From an uncultured Bacilli bacterium (GTDB lineage Bacteria; Bacillota_I; Bacilli_A; RF39; UBA660), in NCBI GenBank assembly GCA_944363695.1, contig CALVUW010000037.1, forward strand, positions 1 to 10,168: DNA of 10,168 nucleotides, written 5' to 3'. The translations under genes and the position numbers were made by a program. The notes beneath the pieces were generated by a model that saw nothing but the letters and a program-made list of their open reading frames with translations, searched no databases and was not told where the DNA came from. This document shows positions 1 to 6,565 of the stretch, piece by piece. The stretch's first letter is position 1. Each line of letters starts with the position of its first letter.

Positions 1-32
1 TGACGGGGATTCGATTTCCCTCATCTGCTCCA
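1..32 (+). tRNA. 3' end of a tRNA, probably tRNA-Gly (partial)
   Basis: The window opens inside a tRNA. A five-pair T stem (GGGGA at 5-9, TCCCT at 17-21, one G-U pair) encloses the T loop TTCGATT (10-16). Then come the seven-base 3' acceptor strand CATCTGC (22-28), discriminator T (29) and an encoded CCA (30-32). The implied 5' acceptor strand, GC(A/G)GATG, together with discriminator U73, fits bacterial tRNA-Gly, for example the Gly(UCC) species of low-GC Gram-positives. Cys tRNA also has U73 but normally has a GGC-type acceptor. The anticodon lies outside the window, so the amino acid identity is inferred. A terminator hairpin follows 10 bases downstream. Confidence 0.8.
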
Positions 33-42
33 TAATAAAATT

Positions 43-67
43 AACCCTTGTATATCAAGGGTTTTAT
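43..67. terminator. Rho-independent terminator, probably bidirectional
   Basis: A perfect 8-bp stem, AACCCTTG (43-50) and CAAGGGTT (56-63), has a TATAT loop and a TTTTATT tail on the plus strand, directly after the tRNA. On the minus strand the same hairpin is followed by AATTTTATT, so it can also stop transcription of the convergent minus-strand genes that end at 160. Confidence 0.8.
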
Positions 68-116
68 TGTGCATTTTTTTAATATTATCAAATATACTGT
101 TTATTTTTTCATCTTT

Positions 117-136
117 TATTGAATGTTGATTCAATA
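117..136. repeat. Short perfect inverted repeat between tRNA and minus-strand gene
   Basis: TATTGAAT (117-124) and ATTCAATA (129-136) form a perfect 8-bp hairpin with a GTTG loop. The plus-strand tail (TATTTTGTT) is moderately T-rich and the minus-strand tail is A-rich. It could be a weak backup terminator or an mRNA 3'-end stabiliser for the minus-strand genes. The stem is almost all A-T, so a structural role is uncertain. Confidence 0.4.
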
Positions 137-159
137 TATTTTGTTAAGCTGCATAACAA

Positions 160-1173
160 TTAATTCATATCATTTTCTAGTAAAGAGCCAACTTTCTTAG
201 AAATTCTTCTTGGACTACGAACTGATTTAAGACCATAAGACTGCAATTTAGTCAGTGGATAAGTATCTTCTTTATATCTTTTAGCAATTCGTAAACACAT
301 TGTAGGAGTTTCTTGTTCTTTTCCAGCATTAGTTTTTACAACATCACACTTATATAAAATAGCAGCATACGGTTTGCACATGTAAATATATACGATATCA
401 CCCACTTGAACATCTTTTGGCTTTTTCCATTCAATCATATCCGTACGCTCAAAGTGTCCTATAATATCATACACAGTAGGATTGGCAGGAATAATCCAAG
501 CTTCTTTGGCGCTGATTAACTGATAAGAATCATCAATTATTTGCTGAATCGTTTCATCAGAAACACTATCATCTAATACAACTGTGATCCAACTACGTTT
601 ATTCATATGATAACCAGGATAAAATCCATCTTGTTGTAACAACGTAGTCATCCTCTCTTCTTCAACTTTAACATCAAGAATCGTCACTTCTCCACTACCC
701 ACTGTAAATTTAGAACGATCAACATCCATAATAATGGCAAACCACTTTTGATTTAAGCTGTTTCTAAATACACTATAGCCAGGAAATTTTTTCCATAAAA
801 ATTCAGGAGAAACATGATATTTTTCTATTATATACTTTGCTATTCTATTAGCTTGTTCAGATAAAAACAATTCACTACTAAAGCAATTATTTTTAATGTC
901 CAACAAAATAGCCTTATATGCTTCTCTTACCGCATTTACAAAAGATCCTTGATGTCTTTCTACACGAAAACTAGTATATTCATCACCAGTGGCCACTTCA
1001 AAAACATGAGCAGACACTTTTCCCTGGATATCAATGAGTACATCTACTCTAAACTCATCATTCATAAAAAAGGTGGAAAACATATACCCTGCTTTACTTT
1101 TTTGAAAACCGTATTGTTTTAATTTTGACCAATCAACCTGTGTCTTCTGAAAGATTTCTTCTTCTATCTGCAA
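160..1173 (-). CDS. MmcQ/YjbR-family protein with C-terminal EVE-like (PUA-fold) domain
   Basis: The 337-residue cytoplasmic protein has three recognisable parts. Residues 1-100 are the N-terminal region found in longer YjbR proteins (VDWSKL, then DEYTSFRVE and EAYKAILLDIK). Residues about 104-222 are a MmcQ/YjbR domain (FPGYSVFRN, WFAIIMDV, SWITVVLDD), a CyaY-like fold often annotated as DNA-binding. Residues about 225-335 resemble an EVE domain (VGDIVYIY, then an LTKLQSYGLKSVRSPRRI-type end), a PUA-related fold whose known members read modified bases in DNA or RNA. The start is TTG (1171-1173), chosen because GGGAGG lies 8 bases upstream; the nearby ATG at 1178-1180 is out of frame. The gene begins 14 bases after the preceding gene's stop, whose TAA abuts the ribosome binding site, suggesting translational coupling. 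There are no membrane segments. The ligand is unknown. The YjbR assignment is firm; the EVE-like call is motif-level. Confidence 0.8.
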   Translation of the reverse strand: MQIEEEIFQKTQVDWSKLKQYGFQKSKAGYMFSTFFMNDEFRVDVLIDIQGKVSAHVFEVATGDEYTSFRVERHQGSFVNAVREAYKAILLDIKNNCFSSELFLSEQANRIAKYIIEKYHVSPEFLWKKFPGYSVFRNSLNQKWFAIIMDVDRSKFTVGSGEVTILDVKVEEERMTTLLQQDGFYPGYHMNKRSWITVVLDDSVSDETIQQIIDDSYQLISAKEAWIIPANPTVYDIIGHFERTDMIEWKKPKDVQVGDIVYIYMCKPYAAILYKCDVVKTNAGKEQETPTMCLRIAKRYKEDTYPLTKLQSYGLKSVRSPRRISKKVGSLLENDMN

Positions 1174-1187
1174 ACGGCATTCCTCCC

Positions 1188-2429
1188 TTATGTTGTTCTA
1201 TCCGCAATCGTATAAATATTATCAGCATTAAACTGAATTTCGCGCACCGTTGCAAGTTTTTCTAAACCTTTTATCATATGATACGCATAAATTGTATCTT
1301 GATCAATAAAATAAATCGCTTGATCGCTCACTTGAACTTGTTGCATATTATCATTATTTAATAATAAAATAGGATCCGTATCAAATTGTTTATAGATTAC
1401 ATAAAGATCACGATTATCTACTAAAAAATAAGCATCTTCCACTTCGTAAACGGTTGCATCCGAATAGTTTTCCTTTATATAATCTGTTGCTATTGCCTGT
1501 GGGAATAAAAGCTCCTCGTTTTTAAAATCATAAATATTTCTTTCTACCCACTTACTTCCATCATAATATTTTCCGTTTTTCTTACTATCACCAATAGCTG
1601 TTATCTTCCTAGCTTTAGGATCAATTTCATATTCTACTAAATTATCTCTATCAAACAAATATGCTTTGTCTTCAACTACTCCTAAAAAATAACTATCAAA
1701 AGAAATCTCTTGATCGATTTTCCAAGTTTTTGTAGTACCGTTTTCTAAATCTGTACAATACCATTCATTAAAGTCATGCTGTTGATCCGTATTAGCCGTT
1801 AAATAAATGTCATTCACGACAATACTATATTGATTTTCATATTGATCTGCCTGTAAAAACGTTATATTTTCTTCTTGCTCTGCTCCTAAATAGTATAAAC
1901 CACGATAATTCCAAATACTAAGTATTATATCATCTAAAGCGGTCGGATAATAGGTTAGCCCTTCATATGTTTTAGGCGATGATGATTCTGTGACAACATC
2001 AATCTTTTGCTCTTTCAAGCTTTCTACAACTTTATCCGCTAATTGGGGATCTTTGTCCTGTAAAACAGTATAACTAAACTCATTTTCTTGATCACGACAG
2101 CGTACATAACTAGCGCGATTATCTTTTAGAATCGGATAAACACAACTAATATCATCATTAGATACTGCAATGATATCTTCCACTACTTTTGATTGTTTGT
2201 GATAATCTTCTAAAAATTGAAAATGGAAAGTTTTCTTTTGATTAGCAAGAGAAAGTGTATAGACTGATTGTTGATGATCATAAGAAAACATCTCCGTTAT
2301 TTCGTATTTTTGGTCATCTACCATCAACGTATAATCAACATGATGTTCTTTTTTTGTATAATGAAGAATCAGCTGTAAAACAAGAATAACGATCATAACC
2401 AATAATATTCGTTTTGCTATTTTTTTCAA
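1188..2429 (-). CDS. Membrane-anchored extracytoplasmic protein, unrecognised
   Basis: I do not recognise this protein of about 413 residues. It starts with a short Lys/Arg-rich stretch and one strong hydrophobic segment (RILLVMIVILVLQLIL), a signal anchor, leaving nearly the whole chain outside the cell. The rest is rich in Tyr, Asp and beta-strand-like patches. Toward the C terminus short units recur (AYLFDRDN, YFLVDNRD, IYFIDQDT, NADNIYTI), which would suit beta-propeller-like blades; this is inference. There are few cysteines and no sorting signal. I place the start at TTG 2427-2429. The AAAAGGTGG ribosome binding site lies 8 bases before it, while the GTG at 2439-2441 four codons upstream is itself part of that site. 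The downstream YjbR-EVE gene follows after 14 bases, so the two are probably co-transcribed. A possible promoter and a terminator-like hairpin precede it. Confidence 0.7.
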   Translation of the reverse strand: MKKIAKRILLVMIVILVLQLILHYTKKEHHVDYTLMVDDQKYEITEMFSYDHQQSVYTLSLANQKKTFHFQFLEDYHKQSKVVEDIIAVSNDDISCVYPILKDNRASYVRCRDQENEFSYTVLQDKDPQLADKVVESLKEQKIDVVTESSSPKTYEGLTYYPTALDDIILSIWNYRGLYYLGAEQEENITFLQADQYENQYSIVVNDIYLTANTDQQHDFNEWYCTDLENGTTKTWKIDQEISFDSYFLGVVEDKAYLFDRDNLVEYEIDPKARKITAIGDSKKNGKYYDGSKWVERNIYDFKNEELLFPQAIATDYIKENYSDATVYEVEDAYFLVDNRDLYVIYKQFDTDPILLLNNDNMQQVQVSDQAIYFIDQDTIYAYHMIKGLEKLATVREIQFNADNIYTIADRTT

Positions 2430-2450
2430 ACTGCTTACCACCTTTTACAA

Positions 2451-2479
2451 AATATATAAAAGAAAAATGCTTGAGTTAA
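2451..2479 (-). promoter_or_regulatory. Possible sigma-A promoter for the 2429-160 gene pair
   Basis: On the minus strand TTAACT (2479-2474, 4/6 to TTGACA) is followed after 17 bases by TATATT (2456-2451, 5/6 to TATAAT). The -10 lies 21 bases upstream of the TTG start, the same spacing as the clear promoter at 3505-3533. It overlaps the hairpin at the end of the PH-domain gene. The region is AT-rich, so chance matches are likely. Confidence 0.35.
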
Positions 2480-2487
2480 GCATCTTC
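2459..2487 (-). terminator. Hairpin with T-rich tail between PH-domain gene and next gene
   Basis: On the minus strand ATGCTT and AAGCAT pair around the loop AACTC (2467-2483). The stem extends outward through a G-U and A-U pairs and is followed by TTTTTCTTTT. It contains the stop codon of the PH-domain gene (2476-2478). The stem is short, so it may only partly terminate and set a lower level for the two downstream genes. Confidence 0.5.
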
Positions 2488-2928
2488 TATTCCACATTCG
2501 ATTTGTTTTTTTCCATCAATCATAAAGTTAGAAATTTTCTTTTCGATTTCTGTGAGAGCTCGCTTATCGATATTACTAAACACAACAAATTCTTTAATTG
2601 TATCAATTTCTAACTTACCCCAGATAATACCACTTTTTACTTTTAAATCATTAAACATATCTGGTGTAATGCTATCAAAGAAATAGCCGACCACTACCCG
2701 ATCACGGCCAATCAATAAGCGTTTATTGGTAAGTGCTACTACTGCTGTTCCAAGAATATTTAAGGGATTGGCATTTTTTTGAGCAAAAAAGGCATATTCA
2801 ATTGTTTCATCATCATGTAAATGATCTAAAATAATTTGCGCATTTTTTTCTAGACGCCAACCAATCGTCATAAAATATTTAGACTGAAAGCTTTCTAGCA
2901 ATTGTAGTAGGGATTCTTTTTTATCCAT
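2476..2928 (-). CDS. Small bacterial PH-domain protein (YokE-like)
   Basis: This 150-residue soluble protein has a bacterial pleckstrin-homology-like domain over residues about 38-120. The domain holds the characteristic strand-turn motif ALTNKRLLIG (65-74), preceded by ETIEYAFFAQ and followed by a short hydrophobic beta-rich run (VVVGYFF). Residues 1-37 and 121-137 look helical. Members of this family (bPH/YokE type) are mostly uncharacterised and no enzymatic residues are known. The ATG start (2926-2928) has AAAGGA about 12 bases upstream, a slightly long spacing. It begins 18 bases after the stop of the thioredoxin-like gene and is probably co-transcribed with it. Its stop lies inside a terminator-like hairpin. 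The fold assignment is reasonably safe; a role in the cell is not visible. Confidence 0.7.
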   Translation of the reverse strand: MDKKESLLQLLESFQSKYFMTIGWRLEKNAQIILDHLHDDETIEYAFFAQKNANPLNILGTAVVALTNKRLLIGRDRVVVGYFFDSITPDMFNDLKVKSGIIWGKLEIDTIKEFVVFSNIDKRALTEIEKKISNFMIDGKKQIECGIEDA

Positions 2929-2946
2929 TACTTACACATCCTTTAC

Positions 2947-3483
2947 TTAACTAATTAATTCTTGTTCTTGGAATAATGATACTAAATCATCTTTTGATGT
3001 TAAACCTTCTTTATAAGTCACAATTTTATCATCTTGAACAATTAACGTTAATGGTGTACCTAATCCTGAACTAAAATAATCATCTGATTGAACCAACGCT
3101 GTTAATCCTTCATTGTCTAACTCATCTGTATTTAAATAATTAATAGTAATACCATATTCATATACAATATTTTTCATAATTGGTTCTTGCTGTTGGCAAA
3201 AACTACAAGTTGGTCTAGCGATATAAATAATTGCTTTATCTGAACCAGCTTTTAAAGCTAGATAGTCATCAATATCAATTGAAGTTAAATCGGCCTGTTC
3301 ACTTTCTGGAATGTCACTTGTATAAGCTGTATCATTCGTATCAGTTGATTCAGTTGTACCTCCTGTACCATTTGGATCACAATTCTTTAATTCTGAAGCA
3401 TAATAACTTCCACCAAACACAACTATTAAAGCTAATACAATAATCGCTGCGGTTTTAATTTGTTCTATTGTTTTTTTACTCAT
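2947..3483 (-). CDS. Membrane-anchored thioredoxin-like protein (CSFC active site)
   Basis: The 178-residue protein has an N-terminal signal anchor (residues about 11-29), then a Thr/Ser/Asp-rich low-complexity linker (about 36-65), then a thioredoxin-like domain (about 68-175) facing outside. The redox motif is CSFC (C93, C96) in the context ARPTCSFCQQQ. The matching cis-proline is P144 in LGTPLTLIV. A further cysteine, C35, lies just after the membrane segment. The context resembles the 'bacteriocin transport accessory' branch of thioredoxin-like proteins, but no bacteriocin gene is near, so a general extracytoplasmic thiol-disulfide role is the safer call. ATG start at 3481-3483 with AAGGAG 8 bases upstream. 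It is the first gene of the minus-strand cluster and has a good promoter at 3505-3533. Confidence 0.85.
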   Translation of the reverse strand: MSKKTIEQIKTAAIIVLALIVVFGGSYYASELKNCDPNGTGGTTESTDTNDTAYTSDIPESEQADLTSIDIDDYLALKAGSDKAIIYIARPTCSFCQQQEPIMKNIVYEYGITINYLNTDELDNEGLTALVQSDDYFSSGLGTPLTLIVQDDKIVTYKEGLTSKDDLVSLFQEQELIS

Positions 3484-3504
3484 GATAATTCTCCTTCGTT
3501 AGTT

Positions 3505-3533
3505 ATTATAACATTTTTACGTAAATAAGACAA
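3505..3533 (-). promoter_or_regulatory. Sigma-A promoter of the minus-strand cluster
   Basis: On the minus strand TTGTCT (3533-3528) and TATAAT (3510-3505) are separated by 17 bases, with an extended -10 TG (TGTTATAAT). Predicted transcription starts a few bases before the AAGGAG site, giving a leader of about 15 bases. This is the best promoter match in the window. Confidence 0.75.
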
Positions 3534-3564
3534 ACATAAAATATTGTCGAGATTTTTAAAACAA

Positions 3565-3594
3565 ATGCTACGGTTTTTCATCATACATTATAAC
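3565..3594 (+). promoter_or_regulatory. Weak candidate promoter for the activase operon
   Basis: TATAAC (3589-3594, 5/6 to TATAAT) lies 17 bases before the first start codon, with only ATGCTA (3565-3570) at an 18-base spacing as a -35. Transcription from here would start inside or at the edge of the ribosome binding site AAAGGCGG (3596-3603), which counts against it. No better candidate was seen in this 128-base divergent intergenic region. Confidence 0.25.
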
Positions 3595-3611
3595 GAAAGG
3601 CGGCAGATGAA

Positions 3612-4520
3612 ATGAAAACAGTTGGCATTCCAAGAGGATTACTCTACTACTATTATGATACGTTATGGAAAGCTTTTTTTGATAGCTTACAAGTTCCCTA
3701 CATTATCAGCAAAAAGAGCAATTTAAATTTATTAAAAAAAGGACAAGAGAAAGCAGTCGATGAAGCTTGTTTAGCCTTAAAATTATATTTAGGCCATATC
3801 GAAGATATTAAGGATCAATGTGATTATATCCTTATACCTCGTATTTTTTCACTTGAAAAACAAGAACAGGTTTGTACTAATTTTAACTGTTTATATGATT
3901 TAATCCATACGCTATATCCTAATATTCAGATTCTAAACTATAACATTGATGTTAAGCGACACCATTATGAAAAGAATGCTTTTTTAAAATTAGGTAAAGA
4001 ATTAGGTTTTAGCTTATTAGAAAGCAATCGTGCTTATCAACTAGCAAAAGAAATTGAACAAAATCACCAAAAACAGTTAGCAAAAAGAGGACAAGAGAAA
4101 TTAAATAGTACGAAAACTAAAATCCTATTAGTCGGTCATCCTTATAATATTCATGATGCATTAATTGGGCAAAGAATTATTACTTATTTACAACAACAGA
4201 ATATTGAAATCATCTATAGTTATGAAATTTCTCCTGAATTGGTTGATATCTATATTCAAAAAATTTCACCCAAAGTACATTGGACACCTAGTAAAACCCT
4301 ACTAGCAGCCTTTGCATACTATAAAGATAAAGTAGATGGCACCATTATTATTAGTTCCTTCCCTTGTGGACCTGATTCGCTCACCAATGAAATGATGTTA
4401 CGCAAACGACAACAAGCGAAAGTTTTATTATTAACTTTTGAAGATGTAAATAGTGATGTAGCTATCATTACGCGTCTAGAAAGCTTTTTAGATATGTTAA
4501 AGGGAGGCATTCACCTATGA
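3612..4520 (+). CDS. DUF2229-type Fe-S protein of the acyl-CoA dehydratase superfamily, subunit 1
   Basis: The 302-residue protein opens with VGIPRGLLYY, the hallmark start of the DUF2229/COG3580 family of proteins related to 2-hydroxyacyl-CoA dehydratases. Likely cluster ligands are C53 (DEACLALK), C88 or C93 (CTNFNC) and C252 (SFPCGPDSLTNEMM). It ends with TRLESFLDML, a motif shared with the next gene's product. There is no signal peptide, so it should be cytoplasmic. In many Firmicutes this module is fused into a very large activase-related protein; here it stands alone. The ATG start has AAAGGCGG 8 bases upstream. Its TGA overlaps the next ATG (ATGA), indicating tight coupling. By analogy with the family it would receive electrons from the activase encoded at 5584 and reduce a small substrate. 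The substrate is unknown and cannot be told from the sequence. Confidence 0.8.
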   Translation: MKTVGIPRGLLYYYYDTLWKAFFDSLQVPYIISKKSNLNLLKKGQEKAVDEACLALKLYLGHIEDIKDQCDYILIPRIFSLEKQEQVCTNFNCLYDLIHTLYPNIQILNYNIDVKRHHYEKNAFLKLGKELGFSLLESNRAYQLAKEIEQNHQKQLAKRGQEKLNSTKTKILLVGHPYNIHDALIGQRIITYLQQQNIEIIYSYEISPELVDIYIQKISPKVHWTPSKTLLAAFAYYKDKVDGTIIISSFPCGPDSLTNEMMLRKRQQAKVLLLTFEDVNSDVAIITRLESFLDMLKGGIHL

Positions 4521-5587
4521 AACAAGTTATTGCTTTCCCACAACTAGGTTCTTATTTTCAACCGTTAAAAAAATTAGTCATCAATCTAACCAATCTACCA
4601 GTTATGGAAATGCCACCAATCACAAAAAAAACCATCACCCTTGGTAGCAAATATAGTCCCGATTCAGTGTGTGTGCCATTTAAATATAACCTTGGTAATT
4701 TTATAGAAGCCCTAGATGCTGGAGCCACTATTTTATTTCAAGCCGGTGGTGGTTGTCGTTACCGTTATTATGCAGAAGTACAAGAAACAATTTTAAAAGA
4801 CTTAAACTATCAGTTTAAATTAATTCAAATTATGGAAAAAGATCGTCTTCGTTTTGGCGAACTATATAAAATGATGAAACAGTTAAATCCGAATCTAACA
4901 AAGCGAACTTTTTTGCATCAAGTACTACTAGCCTTTTTCTATATTTATTATTTAGACAAAATAGAAGATTATATACGGGAAAATATTGGATTTGCCGAAA
5001 ACGAACAATCATTTATGCGACTAAAAAATCAATTTTTAACAGCTTGTAATCAAACGAACAGTCTTTATAAATTACATCGTATTTATCGTAGCTATCAGAA
5101 GAAATTTAAGAAATTACCACTACATAAACCCAAACATTGTTTGAAAGTCGGTGTCATTGGTGAACTCTATACAGCAATAGAGCCTTTCGCTACTTATCAA
5201 CTTGAAAAAGTTCTAGCTAGCTATCATATTCAAATTAAACGTTTTACTAATTTAAGTTATCTATTATGGAAAAAAGCTTTACATATGCCTTTCATGCGGT
5301 TTAAAACCAGGAAATACTGTAAATATACATTAGGAGCAGATGGCCTAGATAATGTATATCGAGTGCTGTGGCTCAAAAAGCATGGCTACGATGGTATTAT
5401 TCATACTAAGCCTAGTGGCTGTACACCAGAAATTGGAGCCCTTCCCATTATTATGAAAGCTGCTAAAGAAAAGCAGATGCCTATTATCTTTTTATCCTTT
5501 GATGAACAAACTGGCGTTGAAGGTCTACATACCAGATTAGAAGCTTTTTATGATTTAATTCAACTTAAGAAAGGAGAAAATAAATGA
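4517..5587 (+). CDS. COG3581-type Fe-S protein of the acyl-CoA dehydratase superfamily, subunit 2
   Basis: The 356-residue cytoplasmic protein starts with IAFPQLGSYFQPLKKL and carries the conserved family sites C52 (DSVCVPFKYNLG), C80 (AGGGCRYRYY) and C302 (SGCTPEIG). It ends in GLHTRLEAFYDLI. These three cysteines and the last motif correspond in order to C53, C88 and C252 and TRLESF of the preceding product, so the two look like paralogous halves of a heterodimer. Residues about 105-205 form a long helical Lys/Tyr-rich insert absent from the partner. The start has GGGAGG 9 bases upstream, inside the previous gene, and both ends overlap neighbours by ATGA. Members of this superfamily bind [4Fe-4S] or double-cubane clusters and take electrons from an ATP-hydrolysing activase; the reaction here is unknown. 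Confidence 0.8.
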   Translation: MKQVIAFPQLGSYFQPLKKLVINLTNLPVMEMPPITKKTITLGSKYSPDSVCVPFKYNLGNFIEALDAGATILFQAGGGCRYRYYAEVQETILKDLNYQFKLIQIMEKDRLRFGELYKMMKQLNPNLTKRTFLHQVLLAFFYIYYLDKIEDYIRENIGFAENEQSFMRLKNQFLTACNQTNSLYKLHRIYRSYQKKFKKLPLHKPKHCLKVGVIGELYTAIEPFATYQLEKVLASYHIQIKRFTNLSYLLWKKALHMPFMRFKTRKYCKYTLGADGLDNVYRVLWLKKHGYDGIIHTKPSGCTPEIGALPIIMKAAKEKQMPIIFLSFDEQTGVEGLHTRLEAFYDLIQLKKGENK

Positions 5588-6531
5588 AAGCTTATTTAGG
5601 AATTGATATTGGTTCTATTTCAACGAAAGGAGTCATTATCAATGAAGAAAATAAAATACTAGCTAGTACCTATTTATGGACAGAAGGTAATCCTATTAAA
5701 GCCGTTAAGCGACTGTTAAAGGAATTAGAGCAACAAGTTCAAGATAAAAATATTCAAGTCTTAGGTGTTGGAACGACTGGTTCAGCCAGAAAATTAATTG
5801 GAACGATGTTAGGCGCTTGTAGTATCAAAAATGAAATTACAGCGCATGCTATTGGTACTTTATCTAGACACAAAGATGTCAATACTATTTTAGAAATTGG
5901 TGGACAAGATTCTAAAATCATCTTATTAGAAGATGGTATTGTTACCGATTATGCTATGAATACATTATGTGCAGCTGGAACTGGCAGTTTTTTATCTAGT
6001 CAAGCCAAACGTTTAGGAGTAGCAGTCGAAGACTTTGGAGACATTGCCTTAACTAGCCAGCACCCAGCTACCATTGCCGCTAGATGTACAGTCTTTGCAG
6101 AAAGTGATTTAGTTCATAAAATTCAAATGGGATATGCCAAAAATGATATTATCGCCGGCCTTTGCTATAGTGTGGCCGCTAATTATCTCAATAACGTAGC
6201 AAAAGGTAAAAAAATAAAAGCACCTGTTATTTTCCAAGGTGGTGTTAGTAAAAATATTGGGGTTAAACAAGCCTTTGAGGATTTGCTACAAGTACCAGTT
6301 ATCACCGACGAAGATGGGCATCTAATGGGGGCCTTAGGCAGTGCAATCTTAGCCAAGAAGTCTAGTAAAAATGAAGTGTTTAATTTTTCGATTTCTAACA
6401 GCCAATTTGAAACCATTGGCAAAGAATGCTCGAATTGTCCGAATCATTGTGAAGTAATCATTGTCAAAAAAGATGGGCAAAAGCTAGATGCCTGGGGAAA
6501 TCGGTGCCCAAAAGGTGCCTTGTTAAAATAA
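5584..6531 (+). CDS. BadF/HgdC-family acyl-CoA dehydratase activase (Fe-S ATPase)
   Basis: This 315-residue ASKHA-fold ATPase belongs to the HgdC/BadF/YjiL activase family (COG1924). Visible motifs are the phosphate-1 loop GIDIGSISTKG (6-16), GVGTTGSARKLIG (61-73), EIGGQDSK (104-111) and GGVSKN (219-224). The two cysteines that bridge a [4Fe-4S] cluster across the homodimer are present: C129 in LCAAGTGSFL and C168 in ARCTVFAESD. In the characterised activases ATP hydrolysis drives a low-potential electron into a partner Fe-S dehydratase. The protein carries an added C-terminal cysteine group (C282, C285, C289, C308). The ATG overlaps the previous stop as ATGA and is preceded by GAAAGGAG. The neighbouring genes encode the probable partners. 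Family assignment is firm; the driven reaction is unknown. Confidence 0.9.
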   Translation: MKAYLGIDIGSISTKGVIINEENKILASTYLWTEGNPIKAVKRLLKELEQQVQDKNIQVLGVGTTGSARKLIGTMLGACSIKNEITAHAIGTLSRHKDVNTILEIGGQDSKIILLEDGIVTDYAMNTLCAAGTGSFLSSQAKRLGVAVEDFGDIALTSQHPATIAARCTVFAESDLVHKIQMGYAKNDIIAGLCYSVAANYLNNVAKGKKIKAPVIFQGGVSKNIGVKQAFEDLLQVPVITDEDGHLMGALGSAILAKKSSKNEVFNFSISNSQFETIGKECSNCPNHCEVIIVKKDGQKLDAWGNRCPKGALLK

Positions 6532-6548
6532 TATAGATTTGCTATAAT
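6520..6548 (+). promoter_or_regulatory. Extended -10 promoter for the sortase gene
   Basis: TTGTTA (6520-6525) and TATAAT (6543-6548) are spaced 17 bases apart, with the extended -10 TG (TGCTATAAT). The -35 lies inside the last codons of the activase gene. Expected transcription starts right at the AAGAGGG ribosome binding site (6554-6560), giving a leader of about 11-14 bases. There is no terminator after the activase gene, so read-through is also likely. Confidence 0.6.
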
Positions 6549-6565
6549 ACCATAAGAGGGATAAT

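Noticed and set aside
1..32. 3' end of tmRNA instead of a tRNA (GAC directly before the T stem)
   Set aside because: tmRNA is charged with alanine and has discriminator A; here the discriminator is T and the acceptor matches tRNA-Gly. The bases upstream are not in the window, so this is a preference, not proof.
2430..2441. GTG at 2439-2441 as the start of the membrane-anchored protein
   Set aside because: It is part of the AAAAGGTGG ribosome binding site for the TTG at 2427-2429 and has no site of its own.
3231..3443. Plus-strand reading frame of 70 codons
   Set aside because: It lies antisense inside the thioredoxin-like gene, with low-complexity Leu/His/Gln-rich content and no domain.
3544..3572. 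TTGTCG (3544-3549) as the -35 of the activase operon
   Set aside because: No acceptable -10 hexamer occurs 16-18 bases downstream.
4319..5012. Two minus-strand reading frames of about 60 codons
   Set aside because: They are antisense to the two Fe-S subunit genes, with no recognisable domain.
6183..6422. Minus-strand reading frame of 79 codons
   Set aside because: It is antisense to the activase gene, whose motifs run through the same bases.
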